DNA of 64,000 nucleotides, taken from assembly GCA_020086605.1 (NCBI GenBank), contig JACBWW010000003.1:4138489-4202488 (forward strand), given 5' to 3'. The notes beneath the pieces are model-generated. The model searched no databases. It was not told where the DNA came from and was given only the letters and a program-made list of their open reading frames with translations. Made by a program: the position numbers and the translations under genes. Below are positions 12,908-22,659 of this stretch, one piece after another; position 1 is the first letter of the stretch; the number at the start of each line of letters is the position of its first letter. Source of the DNA: Lanius collurio (lineage: Eukaryota; Chordata; Aves; Passeriformes; Laniidae).

Positions 12908-15900
12908 GGAAAAAGCCACTAAGAAAACTCAGAAAGGAAATAAAATTAACTGAGATGGAGAAAGAAAAGCTCAATAGATTTCCTGCTGAAAAAGAGCTAA
13001 GTACCACTTTCTGGCCTGTCAAGAAACCATTTGTACAAAAAAAAAGGAAAATGAGCTGTCATATGACAATTTTGAATGTTTGCCTTGCACCACAGAAGGA
13101 AGAATCTGTCTGCTATGGTCATGTGCAGGTTTCTGAGAATCCCATACATCTCATAAAATATGCAAACACAAATGCTTATTTGTAAATCACTCTTCTCCAT
13201 GCATCAGCTTTATATGATTTCTTTTTGACACAAAGTTGAACTTCAATTATTTTTGAATGACCTGTTGGCTTTGCTCCAGTGAACAGTCACCTAATTTTCC
13301 TGCCTGCAGGAATAACATATTATTTTAAAAAGGTCCAGATGCTATATGTTTGGGAAATACATCCAAACCCTGTTTTGTTGTGTTCTATTCATGTCCCTTG
13401 TATTACCAATATTTTACATGAAAATTATAAAATAGATTGCCAGAGAGTGTCACACTCTTAATGAATGGAACATGCAAATGCAGGAGTTCACTGTTAGAAT
13501 AATTCAATGGTAATATTTATAGTGCTACAATATTAAAATGAAGTCTAATTAAATAAATAATAGTCTAGTTGAATTTATTATATTTACAAATATATTACAG
13601 CCACAATATTATTTATACAAAACTTTCAAGTGTATTTCCTCCTTTCTATGGCATTATTTTCACCCTTTGCTCTTCTGAGTTCCTGAAGCCAATGGCTAAA
13701 ATTCTGGAAGGGGAGATTGTTACAGCAAGTCATCAGCATGCTGGGAGCAGTTTGTGTTGGTGATGGTGATGGTGCCATCCTCCTGACAATAATATATACT
13801 TAGAGAAACTTTATATGTTTGCTAACCTGCTCTACACCTAGCTCTTAATTGTTCTGAAAGTCTGGGCTGCCTCCAAATTTTTTATGTACATATGGGTTTT
13901 ACATACATTGGATATTTGTCCTGTGCCTCCTGCTTCCTTTATTATGACTAAAGCAGGTTTCATTCAAGTGACATTACAGTGAGGAAAAATGTTTGGGCAT
14001 AGCTCAGTTGCTTACAACTCTGGAGTCTTCAAAGTGACCATCTCTCTATATTTTCAGGAAGTTCAGGAAGTTCTCTACCATTGCATGTCTTTACCCATCT
14101 ACGCTGCATTTTATCTGATGACAATAGATCCATTATTCCACATAAATATTTTTATTATTGTGTATTAATTACAAAATGTACAGAACAAAAACAACTGTTC
14201 AAAGCAGAGCAAAAGCTATATCAAGGTTAGTAACTGTTACCTGATCATTAAATGAGCTAAAACCTCCACAAGTTAAAACCTAATCTCCAGGCAGACTAAG
14301 TCCAGGTCCTGAGGTCTAAAGGAAGCTTAGGGCTTCTTATAGGGAGAAGCAACTCCGAATTTATGGGGCTAAAAAACTACACTGAATAGTAAAGATGGAG
14401 CTGCTCGTGAGCATTGAGCACAAGAATTCACAGTAAATATTGAGCAACAGTGCAACCACTACTTACATCTCTTGCAGCACTCAATAAGTCACAATATGAA
14501 AAAGCCACTTGGGAGAGGAGAAAAGCATGGAATAGAAACTGGAGTCTCTCCCGCTCCTTCTGGAGTATGATTTCTTGGAGACTAATCTGGTTTGAGACAA
14601 GCAGCACAAAAACTGAATAAACTCACAAGATTTTAAACCACGTCTCCACCAAAAACTCTTAGCTTCTTCTGTTTGTTTATTTAGGTCATTAGCCAAGGCT
14701 GCGGATTTAGCTTGAACAAAGGAAAAAGAAGTGATTTGTTACCTCCCAGCAATTACTCCAGAGAGATTTTGGTTTGTCATAATACAAGGTTGTGATTGTT
14801 ATTAGCCTTCTGTGTCATGTACAAAATGGTTGAATCCCACCTCACTGTCCTTATGCCCTTCCTGTACTGAGGACAACCTCACAAATACGTCAGGTACTCT
14901 GCAGGACAGGGAAGAAGTGTCATTAAAACTTTATGGAAACAGACACTATGACTTCATGTGCAAAACTTGAAGTGCTTTCCTGGTGCAATATATATCCATT
15001 ATAAACCATTAATGACATACCTAATTATTGCACAACACATACTTTAGTGTGTAAATCAGAATCTACCATAGCTTTAAAAAAGAAATGGAAATAAAGTTCA
15101 TTTTATAACTAGTGTTTAGCTTCTTTGATTAAAGCCAAGCCATTTCTCTGATACAGAAAAATGAAACTAAAATGATATTTTATTTCATCCAGCAGAATAC
15201 CTGAAAGTGCTGGCCACACTACTTCTGGTTAATAACACTTGTGCTGATTTCTTCTCATATTTTTAAGTTCAACAAGCATAAAAGATCTAGGAAGAAAATT
15301 TTTAAAACTCTTAATTATCAAAATCATAAAGTATTGGTTTAGGCATATCCATAGTGAAAGCATTTTTAAGAAAGACTCATCAAAATAAGGTTTTCAAACA
15401 TTGCTGTTTATAAAATCATAATATTTTATTATTTATTCCCATACACTTTTGAATGAAAAGAAGAACCTTCAAATTTCCCACAAGTGAGGAAGAGGTGAAA
15501 GATTTTTATTCAACCTATAAAAGCAGCTCCTTAACAGACATACACCTTATTTTCTTAGACAAAACTGAATACAACTCCAAGAATAAACTGAAGCCACTGA
15601 AAAGAAAAATATATTTTCTACATAAAGGGTTATTTATGGATCTCACCTGGGATTAACCAATAATTTCTTTCATATGTGAATCAAATGCAAGAAGAATGGG
15701 AAGTAATTAAAATATGATATATTACATCAAAGACAGACGTTTAGAAGCACATCTGCATCCTACCTATGTGAAAGACAGAGAAAGCTGACACAAAAAATGC
15801 CTCTAAATGTGAACTGAGCAAGTAGACACATGTTACTAGTTCAAAATATAACTTACATTTGACATCTGGATTTTGTGAACTGCCTCAAAAATGAAAAGAA

Positions 15901-17494
15901 AATAAAAATATGAAATGGTGGAGTATAGTCTGTAGCTGCAATTCTGTCTCATTTTGCTTAACTTCTCTTAGGTGTTAGGAGAGAATGCTCATCATTGCAA
16001 TCCTGACAATGTCATTGAAGTTAATTATGCAAATAAAACCCTTCCTATGGGACTGCATCCTGTTGAAAAATCAGCATTCAGTGCTAAGATTAGCATTTGG
16101 AAGCAGATTGAACAATAAGACAGCTCCAGAGTGCAGGAATTGGAAGAAAAAAAAACCTGGATGTGCAGTGGGTAGTTTGAGACATTTTGTCATGAAATAT
16201 ACAAAGTTAAGAAAATAAGGGGTTTTATCTTTCAGGTATCCATAGTTTTCATACCCTGTCTCACTTTACTCTGTTTTTTCTCTTCATATATTCTCTGATA
16301 CAGGAATGGGAAATCAAGAGAGAAAAAAAAAGATATATACTGTTGCTTCCCCTGTTTTCATAGCAGTGAAATTAAATAATACTATGCCCTTTTTGGCCAC
16401 ATTCTATCTAACTTGTGGGTTTTCCACAATGGCAAGATTGAAAGGATTTGGAAACCTTCTATACAGTAGTTTACGGATTCTGTCAATATGAAGAAGACAG
16501 AAAATGTGTTTTGTGTCAAATATGCTATACATGTCTGATATTTTTAGATTAAACTGTACTTAAAATAATTGTATAAGAATCTGTTTTAGTATAATAATTT
16601 CTTTATTGTTCCTTGACTTTACATCAAAGAAACATCTAATCAGAGAGAAGAAGAAAAACACACTAAGTTGGTAGGATTTTTTTCATCAGAAAGTTTAAAA
16701 TTTCTTTTCACACTACAAATAAATTCAGCAATATTCAGCAACTTTCTTTCATGAAGAACAATATCTTGTTCTGTGGCCATATCAGCCTTAGTATCAGTGA
16801 TAAAAATGCTACACCACGTTAAATCTACACTGCTTCTATGAGAGCTCTGTTCCTGCTCTCCGAGCCATTTCCTATGTCTAAAGCAAAAAGTTAACTTTGT
16901 GGAGGTCTCTGGATCTCTTGGATCCACCAGAATTCTGAGAAGTCTTATTTCCCCCTGCCACCTTTGAAACTGGGGAAAAAAAAGATTTTAAGAGGACCCA
17001 GCCTACCACAAGGTAGGCAGAAGAATACAAAAAGCATTTTTAGTGGAGGTTTCCTTGAGTGGATACCAAATAATCTCCAGTCAAATATACACTAGTGAAG
17101 ACAGAAATATGCAGTAATATTAGCACCATCTTCCAAAATATGTAAAGCAAATTTATATATATCCATATATAATAACAGTGAGAGAGAGAGAAAAGTTTGG
17201 AGTATAAAAATGTTTATATACAATGGGCAGAACTTCACAACCCCTTCATTGAGCAGAACTCATGCAAAAATGACCTGATCCATGACAAAGTATCCATGCC
17301 CCATGAGAAATGAAAGGTTTCACCATTCAAGAGATTCCAAAAGTTTAATTTGTTTTTTGTGAAACAAAGATTCATTCTCACAAGTTCAAAATATAATTTT
17401 GAGCCAGAAGAGGGGCACACCTGCACTATTTATGTTACCTTTGACTATTCTCATCCAGACATAGAAATAATACTCTAATTATGACTATACCAAT
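12908..17494. other. Unassigned AT-rich non-coding DNA
   Basis: No gene or named repeat seen. Open frames reach 104 codons at the left edge, where they cross the poly(A) tract, and 95 codons at 16640-16927 on the minus strand. Neither has motifs. A short AT/GA simple patch lies at about 17153-17195. Confidence 0.45.
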
Positions 17495-17668
17495 TGTGCC
17501 TGCTTGGTTTATCCTGTCTGGACTCCAGGCACCCACTAAACCTCCTCAACTGGACAGGGGAGAGAAAATATAATGAAGGGCTTGTGGGCCAAGATAAGGA
17601 CAGGGAGAGATCACTCACTGATAACTATCACGGGCAAAACATACTCAGCTTAGGGAGAGTTAATTTAA

Positions 17669-17674
17669 TTTATT
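17669..17674 (-). terminator. LTR polyadenylation signal AATAAA
   Basis: The plus-strand 'tttatt' reads AATAAA on the minus strand, inside the 'gcaataaattaaattaa' block that occupies the same place in related avian LTRs. It is the probable R/U5 polyadenylation signal of the solo LTR. Confidence 0.6.
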
Positions 17675-17713
17675 GCAAATCAAATCCTAGTAATTAAAAA
17701 ATTCCACCCCCCC

Positions 17714-17729
17714 AAAAAAAAAAAAAAAA
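17714..17729. repeat. A16 tract after a C run inside the LTR
   Basis: Seven C, then 16 A. It lies where intact relatives have AT-rich sequence just upstream of the polyadenylation signal, so it is probably a local simple-repeat expansion after insertion. Confidence 0.8.
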
Positions 17730-18575
17730 TTAGCACCAAAAAAATGCCTTTCCCCCACCCCTCCCTTCTTCCTGGGCTTAACTTCACACCTGATTTTCTC
17801 AACTTTCTCCCCTGCAGAAGCATGGGGGGATGGAGAATGGGGGCTGCATCCTGATCTATTTCTGCTGCTCCTTCCTCCTCAGGGAAAACTCTCCTTACAT
17901 TCTTCCCCTGCTACAGCATGGGGTCCCCCCTGTGGGAGATAAACCTTGACAAACCAATGTGGGTCACTTCCATGGGGTGTCTCTTCTCCCAGGAGCAGGC
18001 TACTCCAGCATGGGTCCCCCAAAGTGTCACATGCCCTGTCAGCAAATTTGATCCAGTGTGGGCTCTTCTCTTCACAGATGTTGGCAGGAGCCTGCTCCAG
18101 TGGGGACTTCCCATCACTGCCTCCTTTGGATATCCACCTGTTCTGCTGGTCCTCTCCATGGGCTGCAGGTGGATCTCTGCTCTCCCATGGACCTCCATGG
18201 ACTGCAAGGGCACAGCAGCCTCACCATGGTCTGCACCAGGGGCTGCAGGGGAATCTCTGCTTCTGAACCTGGAGAACTTCATGCTTCTCCTTCACTGATC
18301 TTGGTGTCTGCAGAGATTTATTTTTTCACATATTCATGCTCCAATGTCCATCTGAAGTTTCTTGTTTGACCTCCCACCAACCTTTCTTAAGTCTATCCTC
18401 TGCCACTGTTGCTGACAGGCTATTTCTTGGCCAGAATATGGTTCACCTTAAAGCCAGCTGTCATTGGTACCACGGGACATAGGGGAAGCATGGAGCAGCT
18501 CCTGGCTGAAGCCAATTCTGTAGCTAGGGAACACTTGCAGCATTTATAAATGATCATGAAGGCCTTCATTGTCAT

Positions 18576-18596
18576 ATAATGTATAATGTATAATGA
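18576..18596. repeat. Three-copy 7-bp tandem repeat
   Basis: ATAATGT, ATAATGT, ATAATGA in tandem, just outside the right edge of the LTR. Too short to mean much. Confidence 0.7.
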
Positions 18597-20119
18597 TTTT
18601 TTTTTTCAAGCAAATTGTTGATAGACATTGATTTACATTTTTATTATTTTTCTGTAGCATGAAAGGACACTTCAGTTGAGGAGAGGTATTGAAATCCTAC
18701 AGAAAGCCTTGACAGAAACAGGACTGGCACTGTTCCATTTATCAGGGCCATTCCTATAAACTTCTGAAGGAAATGGCCATTGATATTGTTTCATGCAAAT
18801 CTACCAATATTTATCTTTACAAAGAAAATGAAGGATACAAATAAAAGGCTGTTATTTACTATTATTAGCATAATGTTACTAAGAACAACATGTAGTTGGA
18901 CTGATCATAGTCTTTTTATTAGCACACATTTCAGAGATATTCCAAATTATCTTTTAGTTGGTTTCCTTATTAATTCAGCTAGAAAAGACACATCCTTACA
19001 AGATTAAAATGGCATTATTATTGCTGGGTGAATATCAAGCTTACTGGAAACAATAGTTGTTGTGACAACAACCACTGAAAAAGAAAATTAAATACGTCTA
19101 AAAGTGCTACTGATAAGGTTATAGTCAGAATTCTCTTTTTAATCTACATTATAACAAGCAAGTGGGTTTTTTTCTTTCATGTTGCTAAATTAAATATATA
19201 ATAGACTAAATTGCACCAACATTAGTGCATTACTGCAGTTCTTCACTTACTTGAAAGTAGAAAATATTTACAAATTTTCCAAATAAGGTATATCATGACT
19301 CTTGGAAATACTCATCTACATGATTCATAAAAAAGAAAGTTGTTTCCAGCAGGTAAGAACAATACAGACAAAGAAATATTTTGCAATGCAAATAAAAGAA
19401 GATGAAAAAAACAAGCACTACCATCAGTCTGACTGCAAAATCATAAGACGGCAGAGTATGATATGCATTAAGCATAATTATATACAAATGCATACTTTGA
19501 AAATGAACATCAAAAGTGTATTTATATTGCAGTGAAATTAAGCACATGTCCCAGTTAATATTAATAACTTCCTTGTTATATGAGTGTGTTTTCATTTTAA
19601 GAACATTTTATTTGTAGTCTTTGCCACTGAGCTGGATTCTGTATTACAGTTCTTTCACCAAAACTACATCAGTAGATGGATGCTGTGGGCAAAGAAATTT
19701 CCGAGCTTGTCTGCTGCAGCCACTTCCAAACTGGGTATTCCAGAATCATAAATGTGATCCTATATAAAGTCCTCTTATATGCACTCTTCTAGCTGTCAGC
19801 CACCTGTACAACTGGAGGAAAACATTAGTCTGAAAATACAACGAAATAAATCAGTGGGACAGTTAACAGAAGTTAAAAATAAAGGAAAATTATGCGGAAA
19901 CATTACTTTGTGGTATAAAATGTTTGGAGTTAAGTGCTAACAATCTTTTTTTTTTTTTTTCTTTTAAACAGCCAAAGATTCCTGGGCCAAGACAATGATT
20001 CCTGGGCCAAGCCATACAAGAAACCCCCAAGGAGAAATAATTCTCCTTGTCCTGAGTCAGTCTATACGAAATTACTATAATACTCTTGTTGAAGATGCAC
20101 TCTAGAACATATTTCATCT
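18597..20119. other. Unassigned spacer between two solo LTRs
   Basis: No retroviral gene sequence is visible here, so the two flanking LTRs are not the ends of one provirus. It holds a T14 run near 19946, a 20-bp imperfect tandem duplication at 19977-20011 (gattcctgggccaag twice) and a 9-bp perfect inverted repeat with a 4-base loop at 20028-20049 (CAAGGAGAA/TTCTCCTTG). The last five bases, CATCT at 20115-20119, are the left target-site duplication of the next element. Confidence 0.6.
20115..20119. repeat. Left target-site duplication CATCT
   Basis: Identical to the five bases at 21697-21701 directly after the element's terminal CA. Together they fix the insertion boundaries and show that neither flank has been deleted. 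Confidence 0.8.
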
Positions 20120-20251
20120 TGTTGTGGTTTGACACAACTGAGCGTTAAGCATTTAAAGTATCAATAAGAAAATATTGAGGAAAACTAGATGGCTGCGAGG
20201 CAAAAAACAGGTTCACACTTAAACAGTTGCAGTAATAAGAAAGAAAAAAAG

Positions 20252-20257
20252 TTTATT
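20252..20257 (-). terminator. LTR polyadenylation signal AATAAA
   Basis: Minus-strand AATAAA in the context GTAATAAAC, followed by a T-rich stretch as expected downstream of a cleavage site. It is the only such hexamer I find between the predicted start site and the U5 end, which implies an R region of roughly 1.35 kb. Confidence 0.6.
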
Positions 20258-20796
20258 ACTAACAGAATTAAAAGTTAAAAGATTTAACAAGAAATTAAAA
20301 CACACACACCCCCTCTCCCCTGCTCTCTTCTCAGCACTTTACTCTCTTTTTTTAACTAGCACAAAAGATAACACAACATAGGATTCTAGTCAGTGTTACA
20401 GTTCTTAAAAAAAAGGTCTCTTTCTTATGCTTAAGGAAAAAAGGGTTTCCTTTTCTTGCTTCACATGGTTTCTCATAACTGCCCCCCAACAACAGATCCG
20501 CCCGGAAAGAAACAATCTGCTGTGGTGTAATATATCTCTTCTATGAAAAAAAAACATCAGTTTTTTCACACTGCCACACATGGGCCATCACATGGGGTAA
20601 TCAACTTTTTAAGGATGGGTCACTTTGGCCTGAACACAAAGGCTTTTTCTGCTACAAATCTTTAAAAAAACTTCTCACTGCTTCTATGTATATCTGGGCA
20701 TAGGCACCCTCTCTTCACAAACTTCAAGGGCCACACATGAGTCTTCCATCCCCCCATATACTTCAAATTGATTACAGAGACAAACAGTTTGAGATA

Positions 20797-20880
20797 TTAC
20801 AGATTCTTACCACCGCATGCAAGAAGGATTTTTAAGCTCCGCGCGAGGAGCGCGGCACCGCCCCTTTTCTCCGCCGCCAT
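20797..20880 (-). other. Leader mini-frame with strong start context
   Basis: A 27-codon minus-strand frame starts at 20880 in the context GAAATGG (purine at -3, G at +4) with GCG GCG GAG codons, reading into a GC-rich hairpin-forming segment. It stops at 20797. A GTAAGA splice-donor-like sequence lies at about 20805-20810 within the frame. It could serve as a first-exon-like end if the LTR acted as an alternative promoter, but equally it may be chance within the leader. No protein family is recognised. Confidence 0.2.
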
Positions 20881-21135
20881 TTCAGCTTTGTCTCACATGG
20901 CTCACTCTCGCTGACTCTGAAATTCCTATGTTTAAAAATGGTCTTATGCAAGCTTTATGAAGAAAACCTTGCTCTTTTTGTGCTGCTGGCTGCATGGTGG
21001 TTCAGCTCGAAGTGTGCTGGCTGCAGAAAGGAGGCTCTTGCCGGCTCCTGCCGGCTCCACGTGGAGAGGGGGGGCGGGGAGGTGAAAGAACCCGCCGGTC
21101 CGGTGAAGCCGCTCTGGAAAGGTCCCAGCTGCGCA

Positions 21136-21437
21136 GCAGTCCATGGCCGGGTCCGGCTGTCTGGCAGTCCGCGGCTGAGTTTAGCAGTCCATGGCCAAGT
21201 TCGGCTGTCTGGCAGTCCACGGCTGAGCTTAGCAGTCCATGGCCGGGTCCGGCTGTCTGGCAGTCCGCGGCTGAGTTTAGCAGTCCATGGCTGAGTCCGG
21301 CTGTCTGGCAGTCCGCGGCTGAGTTTGGCAGTCCATGGCCGGGTCCGGCTGTCTGGCAGTCCGCGGCTGAGTTTAGCAGTCCATGGCCAAGTCCGGCTGT
21401 CTGGCAGTCCACGGCTGAGCATAGCAGTCCATGGCTC
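21136..21437. repeat. 48-bp minisatellite, 6.3 copies
   Basis: Units begin 'gcagtccatggc' at 21136, 21184, 21232, 21280, 21328 and 21376, with a 14-base partial unit at 21424. Units 1, 3 and 5 are identical. Units 2 and 6 share the 'ggccaag' and 'ccacggctgagc' variants, and unit 4 differs at 'ggctgag'. Each unit also holds two related halves, 'gcagtccatggc' and 'gcagtccgcggc'. Because 48 is a multiple of three and the unit lacks stops in several frames, the array opens long artefactual frames of 16-residue period on both strands (up to 263 codons with flanks). I do not call these genes. Confidence 0.95.
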
Positions 21438-21477
21438 TTTCCCCAGTGGCCCAGGGTCCGTGCTGCGGCATCAGGAA

Positions 21478-21562
21478 GAGGAGAAGGGGGCCGGGGCTTT
21501 GGCCCGGCCCGGCCAGGCCCCGGCCCGGCCAGGCCTCGGCCCGGCGGGGGCTCGGAGGCTCC
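21478..21562. repeat. GC-rich block of repeated cccggccaggcc units
   Basis: About 85 bases that are almost entirely G and C, built from repeated 'ggcccggccaggcc' segments. The minus strand, sense for the LTR, has four G runs within 21503-21527 spaced by 2, 7 and 2 bases, a putative G-quadruplex near the predicted 5' end of the LTR transcript. Confidence 0.8.
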
Positions 21563-21622
21563 GAGGCCTCCCCACCTTCCTCCGGCGGGTGGAACAAGAG
21601 GAACTCCCGCCTTTCTGTGCGG

Positions 21623-21656
21623 CTTAAATACGCAAATTTTCGAGAAGCGCTATTGG
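21623..21656 (-). promoter_or_regulatory. LTR core promoter: CCAAT and TATA-like boxes
   Basis: On the minus strand, CCAAT (21652-21656) is followed 21 bases later by TATTTAAG (21623-21630). Their order and spacing suit a retroviral U3 core promoter. They lie within 75 bases of the element's 5' terminus, so U3 is very short. Transcription would start near 21595-21600 and run leftward through the GC block and minisatellite. No transcription evidence is available from sequence alone. Confidence 0.6.
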
Positions 21657-21696
21657 TCTAAAAATCTGTCTATCAACTCAGATTCAACCCACTACA

Positions 21697-21701
21697 CATC
21701 T
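21697..21701. repeat. Right target-site duplication CATCT
   Basis: Partner of the copy at 20115-20119. The chance of an exact 5-base match at precisely the two TG/CA termini is low. Confidence 0.8.
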
Positions 21702-22659
21702 CAACAGTTTTGTGTGAATAATGAGATGAAAAACCACCTCAGTCTTTCAAAATTTACAAAAGGGAACAATATGAAAGTAAGATAGATACTTTAAAAGAAA
21801 CTAAAAGGAGCCCCTGAAAAAGCAAAATCTTCACTGGAAGTTTGGTAATAATTTGGAGCTTCTTGTTGGAAGCACAACACAAATGCATACGTTTTCAAAG
21901 AAGATTAGAGAAAGAACAAAAGAAAGTCAGCATAGGCAAACAGCAGAGTAAAGAAGTCAAAAATAAATAAAGAGCGATCCTTCAAAAATGTGAAGTTCAA
22001 TCTGAATAAAGAAATCAAAAAAGAACATGAACTTTTGTAGCTTAAATGTAAAAACATACTAATGCCATACCAAAAACAAATCTAAAACCTTATCAGGTAT
22101 AATGGGTGCTTGGATGAGATGAAAACATAGATTACAATGTAGCAAATGAACTAAATTAATATTTTGGATTTCCCTGCATCAGGTAGGTGTTTGAAGATTT
22201 TTTTTTTAAGCCAGAACCGTTTTTCACAGAGAACACAAAAGAGAATAAAAATCTCACATTTAAATGTCAGAAGCACAGCTCTTAGGACAACTAGACAAAA
22301 TGAATGATTGTACATCATCAAAGCCAAACATATGCTTTCAAGAGCTTTGCTAAAATTCAAGGAAAAAATGTCTGAATTATGGACTGAATTATCTACCTTA
22401 GCACTTAAAATTGCCTTTATAGCAGAGGACTAGAAGAAGACTTACTCTGGAAACTCACTGATCAATAGCCTATACTGTGAATGAAACAGATAAGACAAAG
22501 TCTGGGACCTCTGCAGAGACTCTTTAGGTAATAAAGTAGCCATGGTATAAGAGAAAAGAGTCTACCCTGAATAAATAAATAACTATAAATTAGGAGTCAG
22601 TGGAATGAATCTTTCTTTCATGCAGAAGAGTATTGACCAGTAAAGTTCTGAATAAACTG
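21702..22659. other. Unassigned A-rich non-coding DNA
   Basis: A-rich plus strand with no named repeat seen. It may contain further decayed upstream parts of the CR1 relic that becomes recognisable at about 22660. The 263-codon frame that ends at 21785 is a minisatellite artefact running out of the LTR. Confidence 0.45.

Larger units (their letters stand above)
17495..18545 (-). mobile_element. Solo LTR of an endogenous retrovirus, degraded
   Basis: Over about 1.05 kb, the reverse complement follows the block order of a common avian retroviral LTR. Blocks near the right edge ('gacataggggaag', 'ttggtgtctgcagag') mark the start of the element. In the middle come GC-rich repeats containing 'ccagcatgggtcccc', 'gggctgcaggtggat' and 'tggtctgcaccaggggctgcaggggaatctctg'-like sequence. 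Near the left edge, the end of the element, come 'gataaggacagggagagatcactcac' and 'ccaggcacccac'. An AATAAA signal sits on the minus strand at 17669-17674. No internal viral gene adjoins it, so it is a solo LTR. The termini are eroded and I see no target-site duplication. Boundaries are uncertain by about 10 bases. An exact family name cannot be given without a repeat library. Confidence 0.8.
20120..21696 (-). mobile_element. Solo LTR with GC-rich leader and minisatellite
   Basis: This 1577-bp element starts TGTTGTGGTTTGA and ends AACCCACTACA, near-perfect inverted termini of LTR type (TG...CA). It is bounded by the 5-bp direct repeat CATCT at 20115-20119 and 21697-21701. The minus strand is the sense strand. 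From 21696 leftward it has a short U3 with CCAAT and TATTTAAG boxes, a GC-rich block, six and a third copies of a 48-bp repeat, a second GC-rich patch near 20835-20880, and an AATAAA signal at 20252-20257, followed by about 120 bases of probable U5. There is no gag, pol or env sequence on either side, so it is a solo LTR left by recombination. Terminal symmetry and an exact target duplication suggest it is younger than its 17.5-kb neighbour. A 5-bp duplication fits gamma-like or ERVL-like integrases better than 6-bp ERVK types; this is inference. Confidence 0.85.

Noticed and set aside
17911..18369. Overlapping open frames of 103-126 codons on both strands
   Set aside because: They lie in the GC-rich part of the solo LTR, which has few stops because of composition. 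No retroviral protein motif is present.
17495..21696. The two LTRs as ends of one provirus
   Set aside because: Their sequences and termini differ, the spacer has no gag, pol or env similarity, and only the right one has a target duplication, closed around itself.
20994..21785. 263-codon plus-strand open frame, and 155/136-codon minus frames over the same place
   Set aside because: All are kept open by the 48-bp repeat (a multiple of three lacking stops) plus the GC-rich block. They occur in several frames on both strands and carry no domain.
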